DNA from: Bimuria novae-zelandiae CBS 107.79 | Taxonomy: Eukaryota > Ascomycota > Dothideomycetes > Pleosporales > Didymosphaeriaceae | Assembly (NCBI GenBank): GCA_010015655.1 | Contig: ML976727.1 | Span: 309,496-373,495 of the forward strand | Length of the DNA: 64,000 nucleotides | Reading direction: 5' to 3' | In this document: positions 1 to 10,706 of the stretch, piece by piece | Layout of the letters: each line of letters begins with the position of its first letter | How positions within the stretch are numbered: the first letter of the stretch is position 1 | The notes under the pieces: model-generated | What the model was told of the DNA's origin: nothing | What the model saw: only the letters and a program-made list of their open reading frames with translations | Databases searched by the model: none | Translations under genes and position numbers: made by a program

Positions 1-820
1 GAACAATCGATCCGAACGGCGTTTTCTGGTGTTTTGGATCGAACGAACGAACAGGCATGGTGGGTCGAACAGAGCTTCGAACGAACGCATTATTAGAGCC
101 AAACGTTTGGTTGTTCGGTTGTTCGGGACTACGTTTGATCGATTTAGTATGGGGATTCTGTCCTAATTGGTGGAGTATTACCTTGTTCTGCTGGCCTTGT
201 GCCACGCGTGGCGTTGTCGTATATTGCCTTGTGCAACGTTCTTGTAGGAGAAGAAAACTCTGAGTTTTCTCGTCGACGTGCCTCCCACTGTTTCCCATCG
301 TCAGCCGTGAGCGTATCTTGTTATGGATCAATTTGTTACCCGCTCGCACTCGTCCTAGTCGACCCAGTCGACCCAGTCAATCCGGCTGGCATTTGACAGC
401 TATCACCATGCCGGGTCGCGTACGGCAGCTGTCATGGCGATGGCGGAGAGCTTCGAGAGCTTGGATGACTCGCCATCTGAAGTGGAGTCCGTCGCTCCTA
501 CGCATGAGTTTCCCGGCGAGCTGAAAGCGTCCGGAGCTCGTTTTCCTATTGTATGGACCCGCCTCTGGCAAGGCAAACGTCTCCTCAACCACGTCGTCAA
601 GAAGGATGCCGGCCAAAACATCCAGCTGGTGGACGGCAGCCAGTTTCTCGACCACAACACCAACCTCCTTCCTAATTAGGAAAGTTGTATATATACGAAC
701 GTTCGGCCGAACGTTCGTTGTACTGTTCGAAGACGCTCCTGTTCGAGTCGTCTCGAACGTACGTACATTTGTATGTGGGCCGAACGAACGAACAAGCACC
801 TTGTTCGGATCCTGTTCGAT
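1..820. repeat. GTTCG/CGAAC-rich island, possible non-autonomous DNA element
   Basis: Both ends are crowded with the pentamers GTTCG and CGAAC, often as tandem GAAC units (about 1-125 and 695-820), while the middle is ordinary sequence. The left end at 1-17 (GAACAATCGATCCGAAC) resembles the reverse complement of 803-817 (GAACAGGATCCGAAC), so the ends look like imperfect inverted repeats. The right cluster holds a perfect 22-base palindrome at 696-717 (half-site CGAACGTTCGG) and a 14-base palindrome at 669-682 centred on CTAATTAG. No transposase is recognisable inside. Subterminal motif clusters are known from hAT-like and Mutator-like elements and their MITEs, so a non-autonomous element cut by the window edge is my inference. 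Confidence 0.4.
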
Positions 821-1031
821 TCGTTGGCAGCGCTGCGTTTGACAATTCAATGCTAACCACCAATTCCATGACCATATTCCTCTTCCAAGCCGTATCCCGC
901 CACCCATGAAACCATAATCATTGCGTAGTTCCATCTCAATCGTGCTATCATGGCGAATCTCTGCATCTCAGATATCCATTAGCGAGATTTCGATAGACCA
1001 GTATTCAAGAAACTTACGCTCACCAGCACGC

Positions 1032-1205
1032 CTAGCAGCGGACCTCAACGCCGTCAGCGTCACGTTTGAAGCCGCTCCATCCACATCCACATGTGGGCTT
1101 GAAGGCACGGTCGTCAACCTCGGCATCGGCGGCAGGAGCCGGAGCCGCAGCGGGGGCAGCAACCGCAAGGGCAACGAAGCCAAGGAGTGCGATGGTGAAC
1201 TTCAT
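1032..1205 (-). CDS. Small secreted cysteine-containing peptide (57 aa)
   Basis: Family not recognised. The single-exon frame starts MKFTIALLGFVALAVAAPA, a clear signal peptide with probable cleavage near residue 17-18. An Ala/Pro stretch and an acidic stretch (DAEVDD) follow, then a 24-residue tail with Cys39, Cys41 and Cys57 in the context TCGCGW and a dibasic Lys47-Arg48 suited to Kex2-type cleavage. The frame ends with TAG straight after the last Cys. About 10 nt past the stop is a GTGAGC...CTAAT...CAG tract that looks like a 3' UTR intron. The gene is divergent from the UstYa-like gene, with 521 bp between the start codons. It could be an effector-like secreted peptide or a precursor of a modified peptide; the sequence does not decide. 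Confidence 0.6.
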   Translation of the reverse strand: MKFTIALLGFVALAVAAPAAAPAPAADAEVDDRAFKPTCGCGWSGFKRDADGVEVRC

Positions 1206-1306
1206 GGTGAATAAATTTGGCGGTCGTTAAACGGAAGGTGTATAGAGCAGAGGAGTGTGGTAGCTATGGAACGATGGATATAGTAGGACAACACTTCTTC
1301 CCTTTC

Positions 1307-1312
1307 TTTATA
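1307..1312 (-). promoter_or_regulatory. TATA box of the secreted-peptide gene
   Basis: On the minus strand this reads TATAAA within GGGTATAAAGAAAGGG, about 100 nt upstream of the peptide start codon, a usual place for a fungal TATA element. It lies inside the 521 bp region shared with the divergent UstYa-like gene. Confidence 0.5.
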
Positions 1313-1726
1313 CCCTCACACGCGGATATGAGCGCACGAATATCATCCTACACGATGAATACCTATCTATCAGTTGAGAAGACTAGTCTACCGCTCGACC
1401 TCTTATCTATGGTAGTCTACTACATGAGGTGTAGCATGAATCTTACCCAGGTACGGAATGCCGCGGGTAATACTAACACCTTCGTCATTAGTGGCTCGGG
1501 CAGATAGGCGCTGGCGCTAGATCCGGGGTAGACGTCTCCTTCCTGTTGTATTATGTGGTTGTAAGCTGCGATTCACGCGAGGCTTCGTCTTTTTTCTAAA
1601 ACGGTATGCTCCACTGCACGATTTACCGTTTACGGTCGCTGAGTGGATAGGGGCGAATACCATGACTTTTTCACGATTCGACTTGATGGTATCTTATATC
1701 GAGGATGTTGGTTTGTACTCCTGATC

Positions 1727-2709
1727 ATGGATTCATATCGAGACGCGACAGTCGACCGTGAGGTTGAAGACGCTCAAAGCGACGTGGATGCGCACGGCGG
1801 CGGCGATGCCGCGAACAAGGAGGACTGGGACACGGCATCAACTCATCTTCGTTCGACGAAAGACAGAAACGACGGGTATAATTGGAGCCGCTGGAATCAG
1901 TTATGGAAGCTCCTATACCTCGCTTCAGAATACAGAATTGTGTGTTGGTAATCTCCCTCTCTGCGCTTCACTACCAGACGCGATCACGGCTACCGCCTTG
2001 GCCAATGACTGTATACTGTAAGCAATACTCCTCCATCGAATGAAGAAAACATGCGTTGACCGTCCCAAAGCGCCCGCCGACGAGATAATCTCCTACGAAA
2101 CGCGAACTTTTGACCATGGCTTCGGAATGAGAAGGTATTTATCCACGCCTCTTCCTCAATAATATCCACTTCACACATACTCACATCCATAAGGCCAGTC
2201 TACGTAGGCACCGACGCAGCAGCAGACGCAGCCTGGCAAGACCTCTACGAAGGTACCCTCCTCCACCCCGTCCCCACGCACCAGGCCTTCCACTAACCCT
2301 CACCCTAAAAGGCCTCGAATACCTCACCATCCCAAGTCCGCTAGCATCCCTCCTCCTCAACGCCACCTCCCCCCACCCACACGCGCCCTCGCTCTCCCTC
2401 CTCGGCCTCGACGTAATCCACCAACTACACTGCCTCGACGCTCTGCGGAAATTCATGCACCTAACCGCGTACCCCAACATGATGGCGATGGAAAAATGGG
2501 ACGTGCACCGCGACCACTGCCTCGACAGCATATGGCAGAGCCTGATGTGCAGCGCGGACGTAAGCGCCATTTCATTTATTTGGGACGAGGGGCGTGGCTT
2601 TACGCTGCCGGACGCGAGGGTCACGCATACGTGTCGGAGGTGGGAGGATGTGAGGAAGTGGGAAGTGGGCGGTGGAGCACCGGCTAAATGTGGAATTGGA
2701 TCCGAGGGA

Positions 2710-2744
<35 letters not shown>

Positions 2745-2769
2745 TGTGTTTAAGGGGGCGGAGGAGTAA
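1727..2769 (+). CDS. UstYa-family (DUF3328) oxidase-like protein, five exons
   Basis: UstYa-family proteins carry out oxidative steps such as cyclisation on peptides in fungal ribosomal-peptide pathways and act in other secondary pathways. Proposed exons are 1727-1875, 1929-2017, 2071-2134, 2194-2252 and 2312-2769; phases agree and give 272 aa. Introns are 53, 53, 59 and 59 nt, the last with a CTAAC branch site. Seen: an acidic N-terminus, a short hydrophobic stretch near residues 54-66 (short for a full membrane span), the family signature YSPA at 79-82, and both HxxHC motifs, H157-QL-HC161 in a DVIHQLHCLDALRK context and H186-RD-HC190 followed by LDSIWQSLMCSAD. The C-terminus runs through a G29 tract as polyglycine. 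The first intron is the least certain; the motif-bearing exons are secure. The gene faces away from a secreted-peptide gene. Confidence 0.8.
2712..2740 (+). repeat. Poly(G) tract, 29 bases
   Basis: An uninterrupted run of 29 G lies inside the last exon of the UstYa-like gene, about 30 bases before its stop, and is read as glycine codons. Such a run is prone to slippage and to sequencing error, so the extreme C-terminus and stop of that gene are uncertain. Confidence 0.9.
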
Positions 2770-3151
2770 ATGTGTAAACTCATTGATGGAAGGTTGACCT
2801 ACAGCATCAACCTTTCGTGTTGGACAAGTCGTGCTTTGTCGGCGGTCGGTGGCACACACCACCGGAGTGGACGGCGGCTGGTATACAGGAGTCTATTGCT
2901 ACGTGACTGCCCACGATGATCTATCGCCCGTCACTTCTCCTAACAATGGGTATATCTGACGACGCTTCCCCCACGTAAATGCAAAACCACCTCAAACTCC
3001 ATGCCATGCACCAATGCCATACAGGTGCGCCCTGGACCGTCGTTAAGAATGAAACAAAAGAAAAACCGTAGTGCTGCGTAGAGGAGTCCAAGCTAGATAC
3101 TTGGAACATGTTAAGGCCCCGCACTCGTGGTGTGATGAAGCCGCCTTGAGA
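2770..3151. other. Intergenic, convergent 3' ends
   Basis: Lies between the 3' ends of the UstYa-like gene (plus) and the lipase gene (minus). Only shared 3' UTR and terminator sequence is expected. I see no further gene. Confidence 0.5.
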
Positions 3152-4560
3152 TTATAGTTCAAAATGATCAAGCCAATGCCTAGCGACAATGCGACCCTCG
3201 TCGAAACTGGGTATGTCCATTCGTCGGATAATGGCTGCATGGGTATACCTAACGTTCTTAATGTGGATCGGATACTTCTTGAAACCCACATTGTCGAGAT
3301 GCTCAATCATCTTGAATTGATGCTCCGTAAGCGCCAAGGTGGGAAATTCGAGCTGGTCCTCAGACTTTTCGTGCATCGTTGAATCCGCATCAGACCCCAC
3401 TAAGTCTTGTTGCTGCGAGAAAGAGAACGTCCTCTGCTGTGTGGGAGATGCTAACTCTTCTTCACCCGCTCTCAGATAGTCTTGGCCTTGTTGGATGTTG
3501 ATGTTTTCGTACATGTCCTCCATCTCCTGACGCGCTGAATTGATTATCAGCGGGATGCGGTAGCCCGTGACATCGAGACCGGCCATGCCCTGTTCGTGCA
3601 AGCGTATGCGCTGACGGCTACGGACGGACTGAATAGCCGCGGTGGTAAGCAAAAGGGTTGCGCCAATCGGGACGAAGATCAAGAAGAAGGCGATGCTGGG
3701 CACTTTTTTGAAGAAGGCGCACGTTCTGATTGTGAGGCGTTGTCGAGAAACAGGCAACACCTCGGGCTCTTTAGGGGAAACCGAGTTTCGTGCATCTACA
3801 ACAACATCTTCGTATCCGTTAAGGTAGTTGACCTTCACTTCTTCAAGCCGCTCAAAGGGATCCGTCTGGGAGATACCCGCTGTGAAGAAAGCCACCGTCT
3901 TGTCGTTGATGACATTCGCGTACAGGCTGCGGTGTTTGAACTGTGCAAGGGCGCGGATAAATATGCTGTCCGCATCCGCCAGTAGTGACAATAAAGGCCG
4001 CCCAGTGTCCCTGAAATGATCGATCAGGAATAGCTGTCTGCCACTTGTGGAGAGGGTCCGCGCGCCCAGCACGTTGAATGCGTTGCTCCAGTATCCTCGG
4101 CGAGGGGTTCGTACCCCGAGATGCGGTGTGGCGAACGTGGTGAAGTTCACCGGCGTTATCTTTTCGAACAGCCCTTTCGAGTATAGCAAGCCAATCGCGT
4201 ACCGCGCGATGAGTCCTCCCAGCGAGTATCCAATAACACTGATCTTCTTGATATCCTGTCCTGCTTGTGCGAGCTCCTTCAGTGTTTCTTCAACCTCGCC
4301 TGCCATGCGTTCACCTCCGGTCTCGATGCCATCGTAGGTAAAGCTCCCGGCATTGCGCTTCGTAACAAGGACGTGGATTTTGTCTTCGGTGTACTTTTCG
4401 AGGAGGGACTTGCGTAGGAAGTCGAGGTGCTGTGGGTTTCCCCAAAGTCTGTGAATAGCAGTTAGCCCGGGGAACTGTTACTGTGCCACCGGGGTGCGTG
4501 ATCAGTTGCATGCACGTACCCATGAACAAGGACAACAAGATGGTCGACTTTTCTTGACAT
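3152..4560 (-). CDS. DUF676 lipase/serine esterase (ROG1-like)
   Basis: An alpha/beta hydrolase of the DUF676 family, which includes yeast ROG1-type lipid hydrolases. Two exons, 4520-4560 and 3152-4448, join to 445 aa. The junction rebuilds the strand-loop VHGLWGNP after MSRKVDHLVVLVHG, which fixes the start at 4560. Further on are the nucleophile elbow GYSLGGLIARYAIG with the catalytic Ser, a probable catalytic Asp in NGYEDVV, and a probable catalytic His near the C-terminus in VRYTHAAIIRR. A hydrophobic stretch (FFLIFVPIGATLLLTTAAI) in the second half suggests membrane association. It is divergent from Rex3. The family is clear; the substrate (monoacylglycerol or phospholipid) cannot be read from sequence. 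Confidence 0.9.
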
Positions 4561-5402
4561 GGTAGACTATATGTATGCAAAACGTGTTAATATTGAAGAT
4601 GAAAACCGTGTGTAGAAAGGTGTGCAGCGTGGGCGCAGCAAGCAATGATATACTTCAGCTCCGTCAGCTGTCCGGCGGTCTCGTTACAGACCAAGTGGGT
4701 TTCGAATCCCCTGAGACGTTAAATCCGCGCTTGGCGACACGAATCAAGCATAAGGATGTACAGTCGGACTTGGTATTGAGCCGAGCCTCATGTGCAGCCG
4801 AAAGCCAGACCCTCTTCCTTCTAATCTTTGGCGCAGCGCTGTTGGCGCGGAATTCATGTATACGTCACCATCTCGACTGTTTTTAAGATCGGCGCACCAA
4901 ATCGACCGGCGAGAGCAACCCGTGGACCCTCTCTTGGCACGTGCACAGACCAATAGCGCTTTGCCTGGTCGCAACCATACCTTCACCTTCACATCCGCAC
5001 AGGCTAGCCCTGTAGCGTGCAAGTCGCATTGAGTAAACTACGCCCTTCAGGCTATTTAACTGGATCTCTGAGTTGACCCGCGGCTCGCTTGCGATCGAAG
5101 CAAGTTTTCCACGCGGATTGCGCCTCTCACATTCTATTTGGCTGCCAACGTTTACTTGCGGTCAGCTGCGCAGTACCTGGGTTTATAATAGTGGGGCGGC
5201 AGGTTACTAGAGCTCTTACTTGGAGTCGAAGTTGGCGGACTGAAGATTGACTTCACCCGCAACACTTAAAATCCGTCTTCCTGACCACAGCGCGCTTACC
5301 GCGATCCAAACACCACAGAAGATCGATTTTTTGGGTATGGGCCGCGCTTGAATCTTTAGCAATCCACTCATCGAAACAGTTAGTATGACCTTCTAAAGCG
5401 AC
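4561..5402. other. Divergent promoter region, lipase/Rex3
   Basis: 843 bp separate the start codons of the lipase (minus) and Rex3 (plus). Open frames here are short and show no domain. I saw no tRNA or repeat. Confidence 0.5.
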
Positions 5403-7349
5403 ATGTGGCCATCCGCCTTCAGCATCTTCAAGGGGCAAGCCTGCCCCTTGGCCAGCAGCTGCCAGATACCAAACTGCATATTTTCCCACAGCCAGGCGAC
5501 TGCACCAACGAGCAGCCCAACACTGGCTTATAGAGATTCGGCTTCCAACGGTCGCCCACCTGCTAAACGCTTGAGGCTCGATCACGATGAAGTGCCGCCT
5601 ACTGCACAGCCTACTGAAGTATTGAGTGAAGCCGCCGACCCGCCTATATTTACAGGACTCCGTGCTTCCAAAACAGCTTCCATGCCTTCGAAACAGACCA
5701 CCTCTACTGTATCCAATCCGGGTCAGTCCGTGGCTGATGGAAAGATTGACAATGCACTCCCCCGAAGCGCGACAAAGCCTGTCTCGCCTCCTCCAAAGAA
5801 GGATGGCGCAGACGTCAAGCCACAGCCCGAGACGGAGGTCAAGTTGTTGCCGCGAAAATTGCAGAATGACCCGATGTCTTTCGCACAAAGGCTGGCTCGG
5901 CTCAAAGCTTTACATGAGCAAATGGTACCATTCAACAAAATGGTTGCCAAGGCAGTCAGGCCATCAACCAAGGCCCTTCACCTGTCTGAGAATCAGCTGA
6001 GGAAGCTTGCTGTTGACGAAGAAGCGAAGATTGCCATCGAGAACCGCGCCATGTATGACAACGTCATAAAGCACCGTCTCGTCGCCTACAAGAAGATGAC
6101 CCAAGAACAATGGGTAGCAGCCAGGCGAGAAGCCGTTGCGAAGGAGAGTGGAGATACTCCCAAGAAACCACAATCGAAGAACGTCGAGACTGGCATGTCC
6201 TTGAAGGAAGAAGTTGTGTTTCTATTGACGATGTATGCCCCGCAAAACAGTCTGGAAGCCCATGGTTTTGTCACCAAGAAGCCTTCCCCCGCCGAGATAG
6301 AAGAGTGCAGGGAGACACAAATCATATCGGATTTCTGGGAAGTATGTGATCGGTGCGGAACCCGCTTTCAGGTGTTCCCAGAGCGAAGAGAGAAAGACGG
6401 TGCCTTGACAACTGGTGGGAAGTGCCGACATCACTGGGGTAAGAAAATGTGGCCCAGGAAAACCAAAGGACAGGAATCAGGGCCAGCAAAGTACGCCTGC
6501 TGCAACGAACCTGTGGGCTCGGAAGGTTGCACGGAAAGCGACACTCATGTCTACAAGTTTACGGATGTGACGCGCATGTCCCTTGTCATGCCATTCATTG
6601 AAACACCCGAGAATCCAAAGGTTCAGCCGCACACTGCTGTTTGCTTCGATTGCGAAATGGGCTATACCACAAAAGGCTTTGAGCTTCTGCGACTCACAGT
6701 CATCTCATGGCCCGGCCACAGGCCGATCATCGACGTCCTAGTCCGCCCACTAGGTTTCATCCTGGATCTCAACACTCAGTGGTCAGGAGTCACCATGGAT
6801 CAGTTCCTCAACGCGAAGCCTTACGATCCCGCGAATCCGAGACCCAACCGTAAGGATATGCGCATCGTTGACTCTCCCTACGTAGCGCGTGATCTTTTCC
6901 TTGCGCACGTATCGCCCACTACGCCTGTTCTTGGCCACGCCCTCGAGAACGACCTGAACGCCATCCGCCTTATTCACCCTACAATTGTCGATACCGTTAT
7001 CCTCTACCCCACGAGGTCTGGCCTTCCTTATCGACACGGTCTGAAGACACTGGCTAAACAATACCTCGACATGGACATACAGCAAGGCGGTGCGTCTGGT
7101 CACGACAGCTACGAGGATGCGAAAACGACGGGTGAGCTGGTCAGAGCCAAAGTTGCTCTTCAATGGAAGAAACTGAAGAATGAAGGGTGGTCTATCAGGG
7201 AGGATGGCGTGTATCCGCCGCTTCCTGTAGGGTTGCCTCCACCGGCCGTCTCGGCAGCCCCGTCGATGATTCCGTCGACGAAAATGGCAGATCCGAACGG
7301 CAACACAGCGACGAAGCGGAAGCTGGAGGATGATGATGGGGACGATTGA
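5403..7349 (+). CDS. REX3: RNA exonuclease 3 (DEDDh, Rex3)
   Basis: Rex3-type 3'-5' exonucleases trim RNase MRP RNA and other small structured RNAs. The frame is a single exon of 648 aa. The N-terminus carries the family's short Cys motif (FKGQACPLASSC, then PNCIFSH), which supports the first ATG. A low-complexity linker follows, then a Cys/His cluster at about 315-385 (CDRCGTRF, KCRHHWG, YACC, SEGC) that looks zinc-binding. The exonuclease domain runs from about 410 to 590 with DEDDh motifs: FDCEMGY near 415, GHALENDLNAIR near 515 and GHDSYEDAKTT near 570. The C-terminus is acidic and Lys/Arg-rich. The Rex3 assignment over Rex1/Rex4 rests on the N-terminal Cys motif. Confidence 0.92.
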   Translation: MWPSAFSIFKGQACPLASSCQIPNCIFSHSQATAPTSSPTLAYRDSASNGRPPAKRLRLDHDEVPPTAQPTEVLSEAADPPIFTGLRASKTASMPSKQTTSTVSNPGQSVADGKIDNALPRSATKPVSPPPKKDGADVKPQPETEVKLLPRKLQNDPMSFAQRLARLKALHEQMVPFNKMVAKAVRPSTKALHLSENQLRKLAVDEEAKIAIENRAMYDNVIKHRLVAYKKMTQEQWVAARREAVAKESGDTPKKPQSKNVETGMSLKEEVVFLLTMYAPQNSLEAHGFVTKKPSPAEIEECRETQIISDFWEVCDRCGTRFQVFPERREKDGALTTGGKCRHHWGKKMWPRKTKGQESGPAKYACCNEPVGSEGCTESDTHVYKFTDVTRMSLVMPFIETPENPKVQPHTAVCFDCEMGYTTKGFELLRLTVISWPGHRPIIDVLVRPLGFILDLNTQWSGVTMDQFLNAKPYDPANPRPNRKDMRIVDSPYVARDLFLAHVSPTTPVLGHALENDLNAIRLIHPTIVDTVILYPTRSGLPYRHGLKTLAKQYLDMDIQQGGASGHDSYEDAKTTGELVRAKVALQWKKLKNEGWSIREDGVYPPLPVGLPPPAVSAAPSMIPSTKMADPNGNTATKRKLEDDDGDD

Positions 7350-7905
7350 GCAGGTAATGAGGCATGAAGGAGTACGATTTACGGTGTCGTGGTACACGGG
7401 ATGCGGCATGTTGCACTGCTGTGCAATCACGGTACAGTGAAGAAGATGCACAGCGGTATTTCGCTCTTACTCATGGAGAGCCGCATCCATGATGATTTTG
7501 CACGAGAAACATAGATGCGAAATGAATATAAGCGGCCGTCACGTTGGCAGTATTGAGGCTTGATTTGAGGTGCTCAGAAGTGAATATGAACTAATGTTGA
7601 GGGTGAACCGATATTCCCGCATTTGATCATACCCGCTGTTGATAGTGATTGACTTGGCTGCCCACAGAACTTGAATTTGCCTCACGCACCGCATCAACAC
7701 ACGGCAAGAGTAACCGAGCCCAAGCGGGTCTGTGACACTCATGGAGACACGCCGTTTGCAAACTACCGCGAAAGGAAAGTAGAACGCAAGGGCGTGCCTG
7801 CCAGTCTCGCCGGAACGCATTATTGGCCGTTTGGTGTGCCAGTGAGCCACACTCATGTGGAATTGCGATTGCGTTAACTTTACTTTACTTTCAAATGCCA
7901 TCCTA
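7350..7905. other. Intergenic
   Basis: 3' flank of Rex3 and 5' flank of the DUF3431 gene. Nothing else seen. Confidence 0.5.
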
Positions 7906-9308
7906 ATGCGAGCAATGCCTTTCTACACACGCGTTGGGAGGACGGCGGCTCTGGCTCTGCTCACCTGGCTGCTTGTTGGGCTGTTGTTACATCTAAGGGC
8001 GGAACGCGCGATACGGCGCTGGACACACTATTCGGCCTCCTCTAGCTCCGCTATTTCGCACCATGACGGCACAGCAAGCAGTCTCTCAAGTTCGAAGAGT
8101 ACACTTAGTGGCGATGCCGGGAATGGTTCACGCCGCACAGCGGTAGTGGTTGCGAAATCGACATGGGACAACGCGACGTGGCTCGACGAATACTTTCCAC
8201 AATGGGAGAAGCACATCTACATGGTAGACGGCAGCGAAGCAAAGCTGAAGATCCCCAAGAACAAGGGAAGAGAAAGCATGGTGTACCTGAGGTGAGTGGT
8301 TCTCGTATTATAACATTTAAGCGACTGCATGGCGCAGGTGTTTGGGGTGGCTGATCCTACCGGCTCTGGTTGGCGCCCAGCAAAAGCGCTCGTACACCAG
8401 CAACGCGCACTGAAATCTGACTTCCGTCGCAGCTACATCATCGAAAACTACGACGTGCTGGCTGACAATTTCCTCTTCTTGCACCCGAATCGGTATCAGT
8501 GGCACAATGACGACCCCGACTACGACGGCGTGCCGATGCTGCGCCGTTTCCAGATGGCGTACCTAGAGCAGGAGGGTTACGTCAATATCCGCTGCGCATG
8601 GCAGCTCGGCTGTCCGGACGAGATCAAGCCTCTCCAAGAGGAAGGGGAGCATCGAGCTGACGTACATGCCGGCGGAGACTATAAACGAGCGTTCGAGCTG
8701 CTTTTTCCAGGGGAAGAGGTGCCCGAGTACGTGGGTGTGAGCTGCTGCGCGCAGTTCGCGGCAACGAAAGAGAAGATTAGGGAGAGGCCGAAGAGCGACT
8801 ACGAGAGGTATCGGAAGTGGCTGCTGGAGACAGACCTGGAGGACAGCATCTCGGGGAGGGTCATGGAGTACAGCTGGCACAGTACGTTATTCTTCCCAGT
8901 GATGACGGCACGCACAACGTTGGGCATCAAACGTCGCACACCGATGGCTTTGGCAGTCATGAGCCCGCTGCGATGAGGCTCTGCTGCCTCACTTGTCAGG
9001 CTGAAAGACTATTGCCAATCGACGTGGCGTGTGATCTGTCGACGCTTGCGGCCCTTTATCGTCGGCAACGCCCTTAGCTTGATTATCTGCTAACACGTCC
9101 TCCAGTAATCTTTGGCAAACCGCCAGCCCATTGCCCCTCGGTACGAGCGTGTTACTGTAAGGTTTTCGGTATATGCAACATCGACTGTGAAGAGGAGGGG
9201 AGCTGCATGAGTCGATATACGCTTCCACCGTTTGCGACGCTTCCGGAAGGATGGCCGTATGTGGGCTGGGATTATAATGATCGAACACGAGCTGGCCCAG
9301 AAGGATGA
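7906..9308 (+). CDS. DUF3431 type II membrane protein
   Basis: Function unknown; DUF3431 proteins are Golgi/ER-type fungal membrane proteins that resemble glycosyltransferases. Exons 7906-8291, 8433-8881 and 9106-9308 give 345 aa with consistent phases. A membrane anchor lies at about residues 12-32 (TAALALLTWLLVGLLLHLR), then a Ser-rich stem, then the lumenal domain with family signatures: VYLSYIIENYDVL (made by the first junction), FLHPNRYQWHNDDP, and a Cys-rich end beginning SWHIIFGKPPAHCPS (made by the second junction) and continuing with RACYCKVFGICNIDC. An alternative ATG at 7915 would remove three residues. Confidence 0.88.
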
Positions 9309-10706
9309 GCGTGATAGAGGTGGGGATTGCTGGATACTTGGGGCCTCCAAGACATGTTGCAGACACGCTTGTAGCGCCGACCGTCCACGACCGAATCACT
9401 GCGGACGCCAACTTGGGTATATCGAGTACTTCACGCATATCGTACCACGTTCACGACATTAGCTCTTCTCGCCGACTTGAACCCCACGTTTCAAAGGAAG
9501 TACGAGCGCTAGCAAGGGTCAAACCATGTACCATACATATATGCACGCGCATAGATTGTATTGCAGCGGCAGCCGTTCCCCGTGTGCTACCATTCGTCGA
9601 TGCCACAGGCAGAAGAAGGGGATGAGAGCAATGCCGTATAGATCCGAGCGGTAAGGGCTATGGATGGCCGAGACCTCCTTGATAAAATACAGTCACACCG
9701 GAAACGGCTACAATCGAAAGTACAGGTACCTTATCGGGGGCCAACATGTTCCGATGTATGGGACAGAGACGAGGCTGCGGGGTTGTCCGGAGGATTGTTC
9801 AGACAAGGCTGAGGCGCAGTCTGTCGATGGTGGAGGTGCATCTACTCTAAACTCACCGTCCAACGGTCGATCAATATAACTGTCAGCTGTATTGTTGTGT
9901 CCCTCGACAAGCCGTGTTGTGTGAGCATTAATTTGCGAGTCTTTCCCAATCGGGTCGAGGCATTTTTCAGCAGAGCCGCATCGCCTCGCTTACAAGGAAA
10001 AACACCATGCCGTTGCATCAACCGGTCATGGGGCAAGGTTGGGCTGGCCGGGGGTTTTTTTTTAGTTTGGTTGTACCATCCAATCAAACTACACCATCTT
10101 TTGAGCCTCCAAACACTTCGTCTCAGAGAGTTTCCCCCGTGCCTCTTGCTGGGCTGTTATCCTTTACGTTGGTGAATCTTGCTCACAACGCTCTTATTGG
10201 GCCTCCAGAGCCGCAAGTCTACTTTTCATGTCAGCTCACCATGGCCTTTTCTTGCACAGTGACCCGGCAAGCATCGCAACAAAGATCACAGCCTTGTACC
10301 GCTCGCCCTTCCTTCCCCACCTATAGTATATGTACCTCCGAGCCTCTCCTTACCGAAGTGCGTAAGGCTACGATTGTCCGGGCTTAGTGGTTTTTCCAAA
10401 TATTGAGGCTCAGCAGGCCTAGAGTTTCCGCATGGTTAAGTACCTCTCAAACCATATCTCTCTAGCCGACCTCATTCACTGTCAGCCTTGTTGATCTCCA
10501 GCACATCGCTATGCTTAACCGGCGCGTTCAGAAATTCTTCTTTCACAGTATTCGTTCGTGGAGTCTAAAACCGGTGGCTCCTTCCAGCTGACTATCCTCG
10601 GGGTACACCTTCTGCGTTCAAACTGCTTACGGCATCCGGTCCTTGACACTTTCCTATCTCGCTCCCTTCTGAAGCTTGTCATCCGCCTCTGTCCGCGCGA
10701 AAATTC
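9309..10706. other. Intergenic, 1.4 kb
   Basis: Only short frames without domains or coding-like composition. It contains the upstream region of the F-box gene. I found no tRNA or repeat. Confidence 0.5.

Noticed and set aside
377..934. 185-codon minus-strand frame in the left repeat island
   Set aside because: Arg/Thr/Asn-rich composition forced by CGAAC repeats; no domain; runs through the palindromes.
4680..4720. Possible tRNA B box (GGTTTCGAATCCCC)
   Set aside because: No A box or cloverleaf could be drawn on either strand.
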